A stretch of DNA of 64,000 nt from Sphingopyxis sp. OPL5 (GCF_003797775.2 NZ_CP060725.1:1178001-1242000); one strand, 5' to 3'; positions 1 through 8,639 are shown, counted from the first letter of the stretch. Notes: a model not told the origin generated them from the sequence alone. Made by a program: numbers and translations.

Positions 1-1103
1 ATGAGACCGATCTCTATCAGCTCATCCACTACGCCCCGACCACGAAGGACGTCTTCACCGTCCCGCTGCTGATCTTCCCGCCGTGGATCAACCGCTTCTA
101 CATCCTCGACCTGAACCCCGCGAAAAGTTTCGTGCGCTGGGCGGTCGAGCAGGGGCTGTCGGTATTCATGGTGTCATGGAAATCGGCCGACGCGTCGATG
201 AAGGACGTGGTCTGGGACGATTATATCGCGGCGCAGGTCGATGCGATCGACACGGTACGCGACTTGCTGGGCGTCCCCGCGGTCCACACGATCGGCTATT
301 GCGTCGCCGGCACCACGCTGGCCGCGACGCTCGCGATGCTGTCGGCCAGGCAAGAAGCCGACAAGGTCCAGTCGGTCACCTTCTTCACCGCGCAGATCGA
401 TTTCGAATTCGCCGGCGACCTGAAGATGTTCGTCGACGACAGCTATCTGGCGCTGCTCGAACAGCTGTCGGCGCCGGGTTTCCTCGATGGTCGCTATATG
501 GCGGCGACCTTCAACAGCTTGCGCGGGCGCGACCTGATCTGGAACTATGTCGTCAGCAATTACCTGCTCGGCAACGACTATCCGCCCTTCGACCTGCTCT
601 ATTGGAACGGCGACACCACCAACCTACCCGCGAAGTGGCACCGCCAATATCTGGTCGACCTCTATCGCGACAACCGGATGGTGATCCCGAACAGCCTGTC
701 GGTGTGCGGCACCCCGCTCGACCTCAAGAAGATCAAGACCCCCGCCTATATCCAGGCGGGGCGCGAGGATCATATCGCGCCGCTCGCCAGCGTCTGGCGA
801 CTGATGGACCATCTGTCGGGCCCCAAGACCTTCCTGCTCGCCGGTTCGGGCCATATCGCCGGGGTCGTCAACCCGCCGGCCGCGGGCAAATATCAATATT
901 GGGTCGGCGACAGCGACGCCGCCACACTCGACGACTATGTCGCCAGCGCGCACGAGACCAAAGGCAGCTGGTGGCCGCACTGGATCGACTGGATTGCCAC
1001 ACAGGATAGCGCAAAAACCGCCGCTAAGGGTTCGCGCATTCCCGGAAAAGGTGCTAAGAAGGCGATCGAGGATGCCCCCGGCCGCTACGTCAAGCAGCGG
1101 TAA
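1..1103 (+). CDS. phaC: Class I poly(3-hydroxyalkanoate) synthase, C-terminal part
   Basis: Polymerises (R)-3-hydroxyacyl-CoA into polyhydroxyalkanoate at the granule surface. The gene is cut by the left edge; the first complete in-frame codon is at position 3, giving 366 residues of the alpha/beta-hydrolase catalytic half. Early residues FPPWINRFYILDL are typical of class I PhaC. The lipase-box equivalent reads GYCVAG, with the nucleophile cysteine codon at 300-302. The catalytic Asp lies in GREDHIAP (codon 768-770) and the catalytic His in GSGHIAG (852-854), so all three catalytic residues are present. The tail is Lys-rich. A phasin gene follows 122 bp downstream on the same strand, which supports a PHA locus. 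Identification is secure; only the N-terminal half is missing from the window. Confidence 0.95.
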   Translation, partial: ETDLYQLIHYAPTTKDVFTVPLLIFPPWINRFYILDLNPAKSFVRWAVEQGLSVFMVSWKSADASMKDVVWDDYIAAQVDAIDTVRDLLGVPAVHTIGYCVAGTTLAATLAMLSARQEADKVQSVTFFTAQIDFEFAGDLKMFVDDSYLALLEQLSAPGFLDGRYMAATFNSLRGRDLIWNYVVSNYLLGNDYPPFDLLYWNGDTTNLPAKWHRQYLVDLYRDNRMVIPNSLSVCGTPLDLKKIKTPAYIQAGREDHIAPLASVWRLMDHLSGPKTFLLAGSGHIAGVVNPPAAGKYQYWVGDSDAATLDDYVASAHETKGSWWPHWIDWIATQDSAKTAAKGSRIPGKGAKKAIEDAPGRYVKQR

Positions 1104-1143
1104 AATCGGGGAAATAAAGGGCCAATAAGGCCGCGAGCAACAA

Positions 1144-1164
1144 TTTTTGTGCAGTGCACAAAAA
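1144..1164. promoter_or_regulatory. TGCA-type operator 1 (PhaR-like) upstream of phasin
   Basis: Perfect palindrome with 10-bp arms TTTTTGTGCA and TGCACAAAAA around a central G. The TGCANTGCA core matches the TGC-rich sites bound by the PHA-responsive repressor PhaR in other alphaproteobacteria. A second similar core lies 48 bp downstream (centre to centre). Binding is inferred, and no phaR gene is in this window. Confidence 0.6.
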
Positions 1165-1169
1165 TATCC

Positions 1170-1209
1170 TTGAAATCGCCACGCCACTCCTATATTGTGC
1201 ACTGCAACA
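1170..1209 (+). promoter_or_regulatory. Phasin promoter overlapping TGCA operator 2
   Basis: A TTGAAA hexamer (1170-1175) is followed after 17 bp by TATTGT (1193-1198), or after 15 bp by TATATT (1191-1196). The -10 region runs into a second palindrome TTGTGCA-C-TGCAACA (1195-1209) that shares the TGCANTGCA core of operator 1. A repressor bound here would block RNA polymerase. The Shine-Dalgarno AAAGGAG is at 1211-1217. Confidence 0.5.
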
Positions 1210-1225
1210 TAAAGGAGTTACCCCG

Positions 1226-1948
1226 ATGGCTACCAAGATGGATAGTGCCGAAAAGGCTTTCGAAGCCGCGACGCTGGAAACCCCCGCCACGCCGGCGGCG
1301 ACTCCGGCCGCTCCGGTCGAAACCGCTGCCCCGGCAGTGGCAAAGGCCGCTCCGGCACCCGTAAAAACCGCGACGGTGAAGGCAAAAGCCAAGCCGGTCG
1401 CCAAGAAGGCCGCGGCCCCCAAGACCGTCGCCAAAAAGGCCGCCCCCAAGAAGGCGGTCCTCAAGACCATTGCCCCCAAGCCCCTGAAGGCCGCACCGAA
1501 GCCGGTCGCTGCCGCCACCAAAGGATTCAAGACCATGAACGACACCGTCAAGAAGTTCGCCGACGAAGCGAAGACCCGCGCCGAAGCGCTGACCGCCGAT
1601 TTCAACGCGAAGGCCAAGGAAGCCGTCGAGTTCAACAAGGCGAACCTCGAAGCCCTCGTCGAAGCCGGCAAGATCGCCGCGAAGAACGCCGAAGTCCTCG
1701 GCCAGGAAGGCGTGACCTTCGCTCGCAAGAGCTTTGAAGACACGACCGCCGCGCTGAAGGGCTACACCGCCGTCAAGTCGCCGACCGAATTCTTCAAGCT
1801 CTATGCCGAAAACAGCAAGAAGGCGTTCGACGCCGCTGTCGCGCAGACCTCGAAGACCAGCGAACTCGTCGTCAAGATGGCGAACGACAGCTTCGCGCCG
1901 ATCTCGAACCGCGTGTCGGTCATCACTTCGAAGATGAAGGCCGCCTAA
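1226..1948 (+). CDS. phaP: Phasin with histone H1-like Lys/Ala/Pro N-terminal tail
   Basis: Granule-coating protein of 240 residues. The ATG at 1226 is chosen because AAAGGAG sits 8 bp upstream; longer in-frame readings would start inside the operators. The C-terminal two thirds, from about residue 95, is a phasin_2-type amphipathic helical domain ([20 protein letters not shown], later [20 protein letters not shown]). Residues about 12-92 are a low-complexity Ala/Pro/Lys tract with repeated AKKAA/APKK units, like the histone-like tails of PhaF and PhaM that tie granules to the nucleoid. It follows phaC and lies behind two TGCA operators, so PhaR-type control is likely. The phasin call is firm; DNA binding by the tail is inferred. 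Confidence 0.9.
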   Translation: MATKMDSAEKAFEAATLETPATPAATPAAPVETAAPAVAKAAPAPVKTATVKAKAKPVAKKAAAPKTVAKKAAPKKAVLKTIAPKPLKAAPKPVAAATKGFKTMNDTVKKFADEAKTRAEALTADFNAKAKEAVEFNKANLEALVEAGKIAAKNAEVLGQEGVTFARKSFEDTTAALKGYTAVKSPTEFFKLYAENSKKAFDAAVAQTSKTSELVVKMANDSFAPISNRVSVITSKMKAA

Positions 1949-2011
1949 GGGCTTTCCTCTTCCCGTTGGCGCGGGCGTCTCTCCCCTCCTCCCAGCCTGC
2001 GCCGACACACC

Positions 2012-2053
2012 AAGACCGCTCGCATCCTTCGGGTTGCGGGCGGTTCTTGCTTT
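2012..2053 (+). terminator. Hairpin after phasin
   Basis: AAGACCGCTCGCA pairs with TGCGGGCGGTTCTT around a CCTTCGGG-type loop and is followed by a short T-rich stretch (TGCTTTC). It lies between the phasin stop and clpS and probably ends the phasin transcript. Confidence 0.55.
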
Positions 2054-2166
2054 CGGGGTTCCCGAAAAAGGGGGTTAATGATGCCCCGCCCCCTTGCGAA
2101 TCCGCCTCGGCGTGCGATATTCCGGTGACAATGCTTCCAGTTCAGACCCTTCCCCCGATCCGCGCC

Positions 2167-2493
2167 ATGGCGGACAAGGACGATGGCACGCCCGGCACCC
2201 CGGGCGTCGGCATCGCGACACGCACCCGCGCGAAGGCCAAAAAACCCTCAATGTACAAGGTGCTGCTGCTCAACGACGACTATACCCCGATGGAATTCGT
2301 CGTGATGGTGCTCCAGCGCTTCTTCAACATGGACATCGAACAGGCGACGCAGGTGATGCTCCACGTCCACCAACAGGGCGTCGGCGTGTGCGGCGTGTTC
2401 AGCTATGAGGTCGCCGAGACCAAAGTGAACCAGGTGATGGACGCCGCGCGGCAGAACCAGCACCCGCTGCAATGCACGCTGGAAAAGGCCTGA
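2167..2493 (+). CDS. clpS: ATP-dependent Clp protease adaptor ClpS
   Basis: Adaptor that delivers N-degron substrates to ClpAP. The protein has 108 residues when started at ATG 2167, the usual family length; an upstream in-frame ATG at 2131 would add 12 residues. The ClpS core is obvious: [17 protein letters not shown] carries the Asn-Asp pair that reads the N-terminal residue, followed by [33 protein letters not shown] and a C-terminal [10 protein letters not shown]. The first ~30 residues are a flexible Gly/Pro/Lys-rich extension, as expected for the segment that enters ClpA. clpA is not adjacent downstream; an HxlR regulator converges instead, starting one base after the stop. Confidence 0.96.
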   Translation: MADKDDGTPGTPGVGIATRTRAKAKKPSMYKVLLLNDDYTPMEFVVMVLQRFFNMDIEQATQVMLHVHQQGVGVCGVFSYEVAETKVNQVMDAARQNQHPLQCTLEKA

Positions 2494-2494
2494 G

Positions 2495-2986
2495 CTAACC
2501 CGCCCGCCGCGCCTGTTCGGCCTTCAGCGCCGGCGACGGCTCGCCCTTCAAGTCGCCATAACGCAGCGCCGCGCCGCACCCCGGGCAGACCGTCGCCGTT
2601 CCGACATCGGTGCCGCACGCGCGGTGGGTATAACGCATCGCCGGGCCGTCGCCGGTCTCGCCATCCGCATACGCCCAGCGCTCGGCCCAACCGCGCATCG
2701 CATAGAGCACGTCGAACAGATCCTTGCCTTTGTCGGTCAGCCGATATTCGTGGCGCGGCGGCTTGTCCTGATAGGCATGGCGTTCGACCACGCCTTCCTT
2801 TTCCAGCAGCTTGAGCCGCGCGGACACAAGCTGCGGGCCGAGTCCAGTGTTCGCCGCGATCGCTTCGAACCGCCGCCGCCCTAAGAACAGGTCGCGCAGG
2901 ATCAGCAGCACGGCGCGGTCGCCGAGCAGTTCGGCTGACCGTCCGACGGGGCAGAAAGTATCCGAAAGATCCGCACGTCTGGGCAT
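2495..2986 (-). CDS. HxlR-family winged-helix transcriptional regulator with zinc-ribbon-like tail
   Basis: A 163-residue DNA-binding regulator. Residues about 12-105 form the HxlR winged helix: CPVGRSAELLGDRAVLLILRD, then the recognition segment ANTGLGPQLVSARLKLLE and wing HEYRLTDKGKDLFDVL. The conserved HxlR N-terminal Cys is present (Cys12). The C-terminal 50 residues contain HRACGT and VCPGCGAAL, a CxxC-containing segment that looks like a small zinc ribbon. It is transcribed divergently from an SDR/isomerase pair. A 17-bp palindrome between them (3134-3150) is the likely operator, so this protein probably controls that pair. The inducer cannot be read from sequence. Confidence 0.88.
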   Translation of the reverse strand: MPRRADLSDTFCPVGRSAELLGDRAVLLILRDLFLGRRRFEAIAANTGLGPQLVSARLKLLEKEGVVERHAYQDKPPRHEYRLTDKGKDLFDVLYAMRGWAERWAYADGETGDGPAMRYTHRACGTDVGTATVCPGCGAALRYGDLKGEPSPALKAEQARRAG

Positions 2987-3003
2987 CTATCGTCCTCCCT
3001 ACT

Positions 3004-3080
3004 CGTCATTGCGCGCGAAGCGAAGCAATCCAGAGCGGTTTACGCAGGCTCTGGATTGCTTCGCTTCGCGCGCAATGACG
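3004..3080. repeat. Intergenic perfect hairpin repeat A, copy 1
   Basis: Two perfectly complementary 32-nt arms (3004-3035 and 3049-3080) flank a 13-nt loop. The arm begins CGTCATTGCGCGCGAAGC. The same element occurs inverted at 17532-17608, with matching changes in both arms. It lies between the HxlR gene and the operator of the divergent pair. Confidence 0.92.
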
Positions 3081-3133
3081 CGGTTTTTTTTGTCGCAGTA
3101 CAATTGCCACCCTTCGTGGAAAAACCACTTGTC

Positions 3134-3150
3134 ACTATGATTATCATAGT
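3134..3150. promoter_or_regulatory. 17-bp palindrome between HxlR and SDR genes
   Basis: ACTATGAT-T-ATCATAGT, with perfect 8-bp arms and a single central base, 28 bp upstream of the SDR start codon and AT-rich against a GC-rich background. Its size and position fit an operator for the divergently encoded HxlR regulator. This is an inference from position and symmetry. Confidence 0.6.
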
Positions 3151-3177
3151 TACGATGGACGGCAAGAGGAGAGTCGC

Positions 3178-3909
3178 ATGTCCAATCCAGCCGCCGTCAT
3201 CATCGGAGCCGGCGACTCCACCGGCGGCGCGATCGCGCGCGCTTTCGCCGCCGAGGGCCTCACCGCCTGCGTCAACCGCCGCGCGCGCAACGCCGACCAG
3301 CTCGAATCGCTGGCGCAGTCGATCCGCGATGCGGGCCAACAAGCGCGCGCCTTCCCTGGCGACGCCCGTGAAGAAAGCGACATGATCGCGCTGTTCGACC
3401 AGGTCGAGGCCGAGGTCGGGCCGGTCGAGGTCGCGGTGTTCAACATCGGCGCCAACGTCAATTTCCCGATCACCGAGACGACGGTGCGGGTCTACACCAA
3501 GGTCTGGGAAATGGCGTGCCTCGGTGGCTTCCTGTTGGGCCGCGAGGCGGCGAAGCGCATGGCCCCGCGCGGTCGCGGCACGATCCTCTTCACCGGCGCG
3601 ACCGCGAGCTTGCGCGGCGGCTCCGGCTTTTCCGCCTTTTCGGGCGCCAAGGGCGCGCTGCGCATGCTCGCCCAGTCGATGGCGCGCGAACTCGGGCCTC
3701 AAGGCATCCACGTCGCCCACACGATCATCGACGGCGCGATCGACACCGACTTCATCAAGGGCCGCCACCCCGATTTCGACAATGCCAAGGCGGCCGACCT
3801 GATCCTCAACCCCGACGCCATCGCCGCCAATTATGTGATGCTCCACCAGCAGCCCAAAAGCGCCTGGACCCACGAACTCGACCTCCGCCCTTGGGGAGAA
3901 AAATGGTGA
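3178..3909 (+). CDS. SDR-family protein with Phe in place of catalytic Tyr
   Basis: Short-chain dehydrogenase/reductase fold, 243 residues, with a good AGAGGAGAG ribosome site before ATG 3178. The nucleotide-binding turn is degenerate: VIIGAGDSTGGAIA rather than TGxxxGxG. The usual YxxxK is FSGAK, so residue 154 is Phe and Lys158 is kept. This combination is known in an SDR subgroup (SDR_c10-like) described as lacking the catalytic Tyr, so it may be a catalytically altered or non-redox member. Its stop overlaps the start of a GSH-dependent isomerase-like gene by 7 bp, so the two are co-translated and probably act in one degradation or detoxification step under HxlR control. The substrate is unknown. 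Confidence 0.88.
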   Translation: MSNPAAVIIGAGDSTGGAIARAFAAEGLTACVNRRARNADQLESLAQSIRDAGQQARAFPGDAREESDMIALFDQVEAEVGPVEVAVFNIGANVNFPITETTVRVYTKVWEMACLGGFLLGREAAKRMAPRGRGTILFTGATASLRGGSGFSAFSGAKGALRMLAQSMARELGPQGIHVAHTIIDGAIDTDFIKGRHPDFDNAKAADLILNPDAIAANYVMLHQQPKSAWTHELDLRPWGEKW

Positions 3910-4517
3910 CCCAAAACGCCGCAAAAACCCTCGAACTCATCTTCGATTTCGGCAGCCCCAACGCCTATCTCACGCTCAAGGTCCTGCCCGAACTGCTCGA
4001 CCGCACCGGCGCCGACCTGATCATCACCCCCTGTCTGCTCGGCGGCGTCTTCAAGGCCACCGGCAACAAGGCACCGATGATCCAATACGCCGACGCGCCG
4101 GCAAAGATGGCCTATGAAAACCTCGAGATGCGGCGCTTCATCGACAAGCATGGCCTGACCAAATTCCGCCTCAACCCGCATTTCCCGGTCAATACCCTGC
4201 TCATCATGCGCGGCGCGATCGTGGCGGAGAATGACGGCAACCTTGACGATTATGTCGAGGCGGTGAACCGCGCGATGTGGGAAGATGGGCTGAAGATGGA
4301 CGATCCGGAGGTCGCCGCGGCCTTCCTCACCGCCAACGGCTTCGACGGCCCCGCGCTGCTCACGCGCACGCAGGAACCCGAGATCAAGGCGAAGCTCGCC
4401 CAAAACACCGAGGGCGCGGTCGCGCGCGGGGTGTTCGGCATCCCGACCTTTTTCGTCGGAGAGGAGATGTTCTTCGGCAAGGACCGGCTGGCGCAGGTCG
4501 AGGAAGCGCTGGGCTAA
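3903..4517 (+). CDS. 2-hydroxychromene-2-carboxylate isomerase / kappa-GST family (DsbA fold)
   Basis: A 204-residue thioredoxin-fold protein of the NahD/HCCA isomerase family, which uses glutathione to isomerise aromatic-degradation intermediates. The start ATG 3903 overlaps the SDR stop, so translation is coupled. FDFGSPNAYL contains the family's catalytic Ser near the N terminus. FKATGNKAP matches the substrate-pocket motif, and RGVFGIPTFFV carries the cis-Pro loop that binds GSH. The genuine naphthalene pathway is not present here, so the substrate is probably another aromatic or hydroxyacid. Pairing with the Phe-type SDR suggests a shared pathway. Family assignment is firm; the reaction is not. 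Confidence 0.88.
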   Translation: MVTQNAAKTLELIFDFGSPNAYLTLKVLPELLDRTGADLIITPCLLGGVFKATGNKAPMIQYADAPAKMAYENLEMRRFIDKHGLTKFRLNPHFPVNTLLIMRGAIVAENDGNLDDYVEAVNRAMWEDGLKMDDPEVAAAFLTANGFDGPALLTRTQEPEIKAKLAQNTEGAVARGVFGIPTFFVGEEMFFGKDRLAQVEEALG

Positions 4518-5437
4518 CCGTCTGCGGCGGGCTGCGGCGGGCGCCCGGCGACCAAAATCCCGGCGACGATCAGCGCCAATCCCGCGATGTGGAACAGGTG
4601 CAGCACCTCGCCGAGAAAGAGCATCGCCAACCCTGCCCCCATCAGCGGCATGATATTCATATACTGCCCGGTCGCCGCCGATCCGATCAGTTCGACGCTG
4701 CGATTGAAGAAAAGATAGGCCAGGAACGATGGAAAGATCGACACATAGGCGATCGCAAGGGCGCTGCCCGTCGCCGGCACGATCAGGCGTCCCGACCAGA
4801 TTTCCGTCGCATAGACCGGCATGATTACCATCAGCCCGACCATGATCGATGCGGCGAGAAAGCTGAGCGGATGCACCGCCGGGCGACGGCGGAGCAGCAC
4901 CGAATAAAGCGCCCACAACAGCACCGCGACGGCGATGATCGCGTCGCCGCCATTCAGCCTTAACGCCAGCAGCAGGCCGGGGTCGCCGCGCCCGATGATG
5001 ATAAGGACGCCCGCCAGCGACACCGCGACACCCGCGACCTGCCGGGCGCTCGTCCGGTCGCGCATCACCAGCGCACCGACGATCAGAATCAACGCCGGCT
5101 GCGCCGACTGGATCAGCATCGAATTGAGCGCGGTGGTGGTTTGCAGCCCGGTATAGAGCAAGGTGTTGAACGCACCGATTCCCAGCGCGCCGAGGATCAG
5201 CATGACCGGCCAACGCGCCCGCAATGCGGGCCAATCGCGCTTCAGATGCGGCCAGGCGAGCGGCAACAGCAGCGCGAGCGCGATCGTCCAGCGCCAGAAG
5301 GACAGCGCGGCGGGCGGCACCAGGTCGCGCGCGGCGCGTCCGACGATCGAATTGCCGGCCCAGAACAGCGCCGTCATCGTCAGCAGCAGATAGGCCCGCG
5401 ACCACAAGGCCGCAGCCGGCCCATTCTCCTTCACCAT
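4514..5437 (-). CDS. EamA/DMT-superfamily permease
   Basis: Inner-membrane transporter of the drug/metabolite exporter type with two five-helix EamA halves. The first begins LLTMTALFWAGNSIVGRAAR and the second GGDAIIAVAVLLWALYSVLL. It is 307 residues from ATG 5437; an ATG at 5464 would add nine charged residues. The C terminus ends with a Pro-rich cytoplasmic tail. It converges on, and overlaps by 4 bp, the isomerase gene. Substrate is unknown; relatives export amino acids or small metabolites. Confidence 0.85.
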   Translation of the reverse strand: MVKENGPAAALWSRAYLLLTMTALFWAGNSIVGRAARDLVPPAALSFWRWTIALALLLPLAWPHLKRDWPALRARWPVMLILGALGIGAFNTLLYTGLQTTTALNSMLIQSAQPALILIVGALVMRDRTSARQVAGVAVSLAGVLIIIGRGDPGLLLALRLNGGDAIIAVAVLLWALYSVLLRRRPAVHPLSFLAASIMVGLMVIMPVYATEIWSGRLIVPATGSALAIAYVSIFPSFLAYLFFNRSVELIGSAATGQYMNIMPLMGAGLAMLFLGEVLHLFHIAGLALIVAGILVAGRPPQPAADG

Positions 5438-5468
5438 GGCGGCGCGACTCTGTTCTCGTCTCATGCTT

Positions 5469-5496
5469 CGTCACCCGGCTTTCGCCGGGATGACGG
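5469..5496. repeat. Short CCCGGC/GCCGGG hairpin repeat (family C)
   Basis: CGTCACCCGGC and GCCGGGATGACGG flank a short loop. It is related to the larger family C element at 24255-24338 and lies just upstream of the DMT permease gene. Confidence 0.65.
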
Positions 5497-5520
5497 CAAT
5501 ATCCAAAACGCCGTAGCGCG

Positions 5521-6531
5521 CTAGCTGAAATCGAGCTGGATGATCTGGCTCGGCGTCGCCCGGCAATACATTTCGACCGTCCGCGCCCCGTCGGGATAGG
5601 TCGCGGTCATCGCGGCGCGGATGCGCCAGCCGCCATTGCCCTGCTCCAGCGACACCAGCTTGTCATAGCTCAGCCGCGTGCCGCCGGTGACCCCGATCTG
5701 GCGTGCCGCGTCGTTCATGCAATTCTGCACCGACGGCCGCGCCGCGCTCGGCAACGCCGACAGGTTCGCGCTCAGCGTCGCCGGCGGTCCGGCGGGATAG
5801 GTGGCGGGCTCTTCGGTCGTGGTCTCTTCGCCCGCCGGGGTTTTCTTCTTCTTGCTCAGCAGCAGCGCGAGCAGCCCGCCCGCGACCACGACGCCGCCGA
5901 TGATCAGCCCGGTGCTCGGCCCCTTGTCCTTCTCGGGCCGGGGTCCGGGCAGCGGGGTCAGATTGTTGTAGCCATAGGCGAATTCGGCCCGGCAACCGTC
6001 GTTCACCCAGATATAGTTCGCGGTATAGCCCCATTGGCGCCCGTCGTTGCACTTGCCGCCGAGCCGCCGCACCAGCTCGACACGGTTGTTGGTCTGCACA
6101 TTGCATTGTTCGTACCGGCTGCCGCGCGATTCGCAGCGTATCGTCCCCGCATAATCGTCGACCGGCTGCGGCAGCGGCACCGGATAGCCGCCGCCATTGC
6201 CGTACCCATAGCCATAACCGAATTCGGCACGGCAGCCGCCCGACACCCAGATCTGGTTGGCGGTGAAGCCCCAGTCGCGCCCCTTCGAACAACGCCCGCC
6301 GATCACCCGGATCAGGTCGACGCGATTGTCGGTGCGCACATTGCAGCGCTGGAGCTTGTTCTTGCGCGATTCGCAGCTCAGCGTCCCGGCATAGCCCTGG
6401 TCGCGCGGCGGCTGGATCTGCGGGCCGCCCGAGCCGGGATAGGGATAGGTCGTCTGGGCAAGAACCGGCGGCGCGAGCTGCGCCATGATCAACGACGCCG
6501 ACGTGGCGATGGTCGCGACAATATTCCTCAT
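5521..6531 (-). CDS. Secreted/anchored protein with two DUF3011 repeats
   Basis: A 336-residue exported protein. A signal peptide (about residues 1-25, ending PPVLAQ) is followed by a Tyr/Pro/Gly linker and two DUF3011 repeats of about 55 residues. The first begins LSCESRKNKLQRCNV and the second IRCESRGSRYEQCNVQT; each keeps two early Cys, a GGRC/GGKC Cys and a GGCRAEF/DGCRAEF Cys, so disulphides are likely. A Gly/Tyr-rich linker separates them. A single membrane helix follows (about residues 209-225, IIGGVVVAGGLLALLL) with a KKKK stop, then a C-terminal ~110-residue domain with two Cys. This looks like a periplasmic lectin-like module on a membrane tether. Function unknown. Confidence 0.8.
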   Translation of the reverse strand: MRNIVATIATSASLIMAQLAPPVLAQTTYPYPGSGGPQIQPPRDQGYAGTLSCESRKNKLQRCNVRTDNRVDLIRVIGGRCSKGRDWGFTANQIWVSGGCRAEFGYGYGYGNGGGYPVPLPQPVDDYAGTIRCESRGSRYEQCNVQTNNRVELVRRLGGKCNDGRQWGYTANYIWVNDGCRAEFAYGYNNLTPLPGPRPEKDKGPSTGLIIGGVVVAGGLLALLLSKKKKTPAGEETTTEEPATYPAGPPATLSANLSALPSAARPSVQNCMNDAARQIGVTGGTRLSYDKLVSLEQGNGGWRIRAAMTATYPDGARTVEMYCRATPSQIIQLDFS

Positions 6532-6711
6532 GCGCTTGCCCCTTTTTGCTGCAGTCGAACCGGTCCTGATACTGTCTCCATAGCGCGCAATATTTGCACC
6601 GATATTTCCATGTTTCGGTCGCCATGGCTATGGGAAATGCGGCGACCGCAAAGCGGGGTTTAACCATCGCCGCGCGCTTGCGCCGCCGCCGCCATCCGCT
6701 AAAGACAGCCG

Positions 6712-7995
6712 ATGGATCAAATCGTCATTCGCGGCGGCCAGCGACTCAAGGGCCGTATCCCCATTTCCGGCGCCAAGAATGCGGCGCTCACCCTGCTGCC
6801 CTGCGCGCTGCTCACCGACGAGCCGCTGACGCTGCGCAACCTGCCGCGGCTCGCCGACGTCGACGGTTTCGGGCATCTGCTCAACCAGCTCGGCTGTTCG
6901 ACGACGATCGAGGGATCGCGGCCCGAGGATTTCGGCCGCGTGATGACCGCACGCACGACCACCCTCACCTCGACCGTCGCGCCCTATGACATCGTGCGCA
7001 AGATGCGCGCCTCGATCCTCGTGCTCGGCCCGCTGCTCGCCCGCGCGGGCGAGGCGACCGTGTCGCTGCCCGGCGGCTGCGCGATCGGCAACCGCCCGAT
7101 CGACCTGCACCTGAAGGCGCTCGAAGCCTTTGGCGCCGAGATCGAACTCGCCTCGGGCTATGTGAAGGCGGTCGCCCCCGGCGGGCGCCTGAAGGGCGGC
7201 AAGTTCACCTTCCCCGTCGTCTCGGTCGGCGCCACCGAAAATGCGGTGATGGCGGCCGTGCTCGCGAAAGGCACCTGCATCCTCGAAAACGCCGCGCGCG
7301 AGCCCGAGATCGTCGACCTGTGCAACTGCCTCGTCGCAATGGGCGCGTCGATCGACGGCGTCGGCACCGAGACGCTGACCATCGAAGGCGTCGATCGCCT
7401 GCACGGCGCGACCTATCGCGTGATGGCCGACCGCATCGAGGCGGGCAGCTACGCCTGCGCCGCCGTCATCACCGAGGGCGACGTCGAACTGGTCGGCGCC
7501 AAGGCCGGCGAGATGGAAGCGACGCTGAGCGCGCTGCGGCAGGCGGGCGCGACGGTCGAAGAAACCAAGACCGGCATTCGCGTCGCGATGACCGGCCGCG
7601 CCGAACCGGTCACCCTGTCGACCGCGCCCTATCCGGGCTTCGCGACCGACATGCAGGCGCAGTTCATGGCGATGGCGACGCTGGGCAGCGGCGCCAGCCT
7701 GTTCACCGAAACCATTTTCGAAAACCGCTACATGCACGTCCCCGAACTGGCGCGCATGGGCTGCGACATCGACGTGCGCGGCCGCAGCGCGGTGGTGCGC
7801 GGAGTCGACCATCTCGTCGGCGCGCCGGTGATGGCGACCGACCTGCGCGCCTCGATGAGCCTGATCATCGCCGGCCTCGCCGCACAGGGCCAGACCGAGG
7901 TCAACCGCGTCTATCACCTCGACCGCGGCTATGAGCGGCTCGAGGAGAAATTGCAGGCGGTCGGTGCCGACATCGAACGGATCAGCGCGGGGTGA
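6712..7995 (+). CDS. murA: UDP-N-acetylglucosamine 1-carboxyvinyltransferase
   Basis: First committed cytoplasmic step of peptidoglycan synthesis: transfers enolpyruvate from PEP to UDP-GlcNAc. The protein has 427 residues, close to the usual ~420. It starts [16 protein letters not shown], followed by [19 protein letters not shown] with the UDP-GlcNAc-binding Lys. The catalytic Cys is Cys123 in [13 protein letters not shown] (equivalent to E. coli Cys115), so a fosfomycin-sensitive type is expected. The C-terminal [17 protein letters not shown] is also typical. A small exported-protein gene overlaps its stop by a GTGA. Confidence 0.97.
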   Translation: MDQIVIRGGQRLKGRIPISGAKNAALTLLPCALLTDEPLTLRNLPRLADVDGFGHLLNQLGCSTTIEGSRPEDFGRVMTARTTTLTSTVAPYDIVRKMRASILVLGPLLARAGEATVSLPGGCAIGNRPIDLHLKALEAFGAEIELASGYVKAVAPGGRLKGGKFTFPVVSVGATENAVMAAVLAKGTCILENAAREPEIVDLCNCLVAMGASIDGVGTETLTIEGVDRLHGATYRVMADRIEAGSYACAAVITEGDVELVGAKAGEMEATLSALRQAGATVEETKTGIRVAMTGRAEPVTLSTAPYPGFATDMQAQFMAMATLGSGASLFTETIFENRYMHVPELARMGCDIDVRGRSAVVRGVDHLVGAPVMATDLRASMSLIIAGLAAQGQTEVNRVYHLDRGYERLEEKLQAVGADIERISAG

Positions 7996-8639
7996 GATTG
8001 CTCGCGCTTGCTATCGCGATGCTCCAGCCGTTGGCAGCGCATGCCGGCGAACAATGGCAAGACGAACCTGCGCTCTATTTTCTTGGCGAAAGCCCGGAAA
8101 CCGACGTCACCTACGTACACTATGGGGCCTTCGGGTCCGGTTTCGAGACGGGCTTCGCGATCGGTCGGGTCTGCGAGACGGGCGCCGCCGAGGAGCAGCA
8201 ATGCATCGGTCACGCGCCGCAAACCATTGTCCGCGTCGTTCAGCGCTTGTCCGCCACCCCCGACAAGCTGCGGCACGACTACGCATGGCTCGAAACCTCG
8301 CTGGATGCTTGCCCAACGGCACGCAAGCGGCTGATGCGACTTCCCGACGCACGCTGGGCACCGCATATGCGGATCGTCCTGCAGCCTGACCAACCGGCGT
8401 TCGAGAATATGCGCTTCACCAGCTTTGAAGGCCAATTGACCGTGGTTACGGCCGAAGCCGGCCAGCAAGTCGCCAACGGGACGATGCAGCAGCTTGCGGG
8501 CGCCTTCGTCTATCGCGGCAACGCCGACGGCAGCGGCAACCCCGCCGACTGGGGCGAGCAGATGCTGCGCGACATCGAACCCTGCCTGAAACCGTCGAGC
8601 GCACCGCCGCCCTGGGCACGCGAACCGAAGAGCCCCTAG
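7992..8639 (+). CDS. Secreted protein of unknown function, coupled to murA
   Basis: A 215-residue protein starting at GTG 7992, which overlaps the murA stop in a GTGA, so it is probably translationally coupled. Residues 1-18 form a signal peptide ending AAHA. The mature part has four Cys (in RVCETG, QQCIG, DACPT and EPCLK), consistent with a periplasmic disulphide protein. No known domain is recognised. It converges with, and overlaps by 4 bp, the hydrolase gene on the other strand. Confidence 0.7.
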   Translation: MRLLALAIAMLQPLAAHAGEQWQDEPALYFLGESPETDVTYVHYGAFGSGFETGFAIGRVCETGAAEEQQCIGHAPQTIVRVVQRLSATPDKLRHDYAWLETSLDACPTARKRLMRLPDARWAPHMRIVLQPDQPAFENMRFTSFEGQLTVVTAEAGQQVANGTMQQLAGAFVYRGNADGSGNPADWGEQMLRDIEPCLKPSSAPPPWAREPKSP

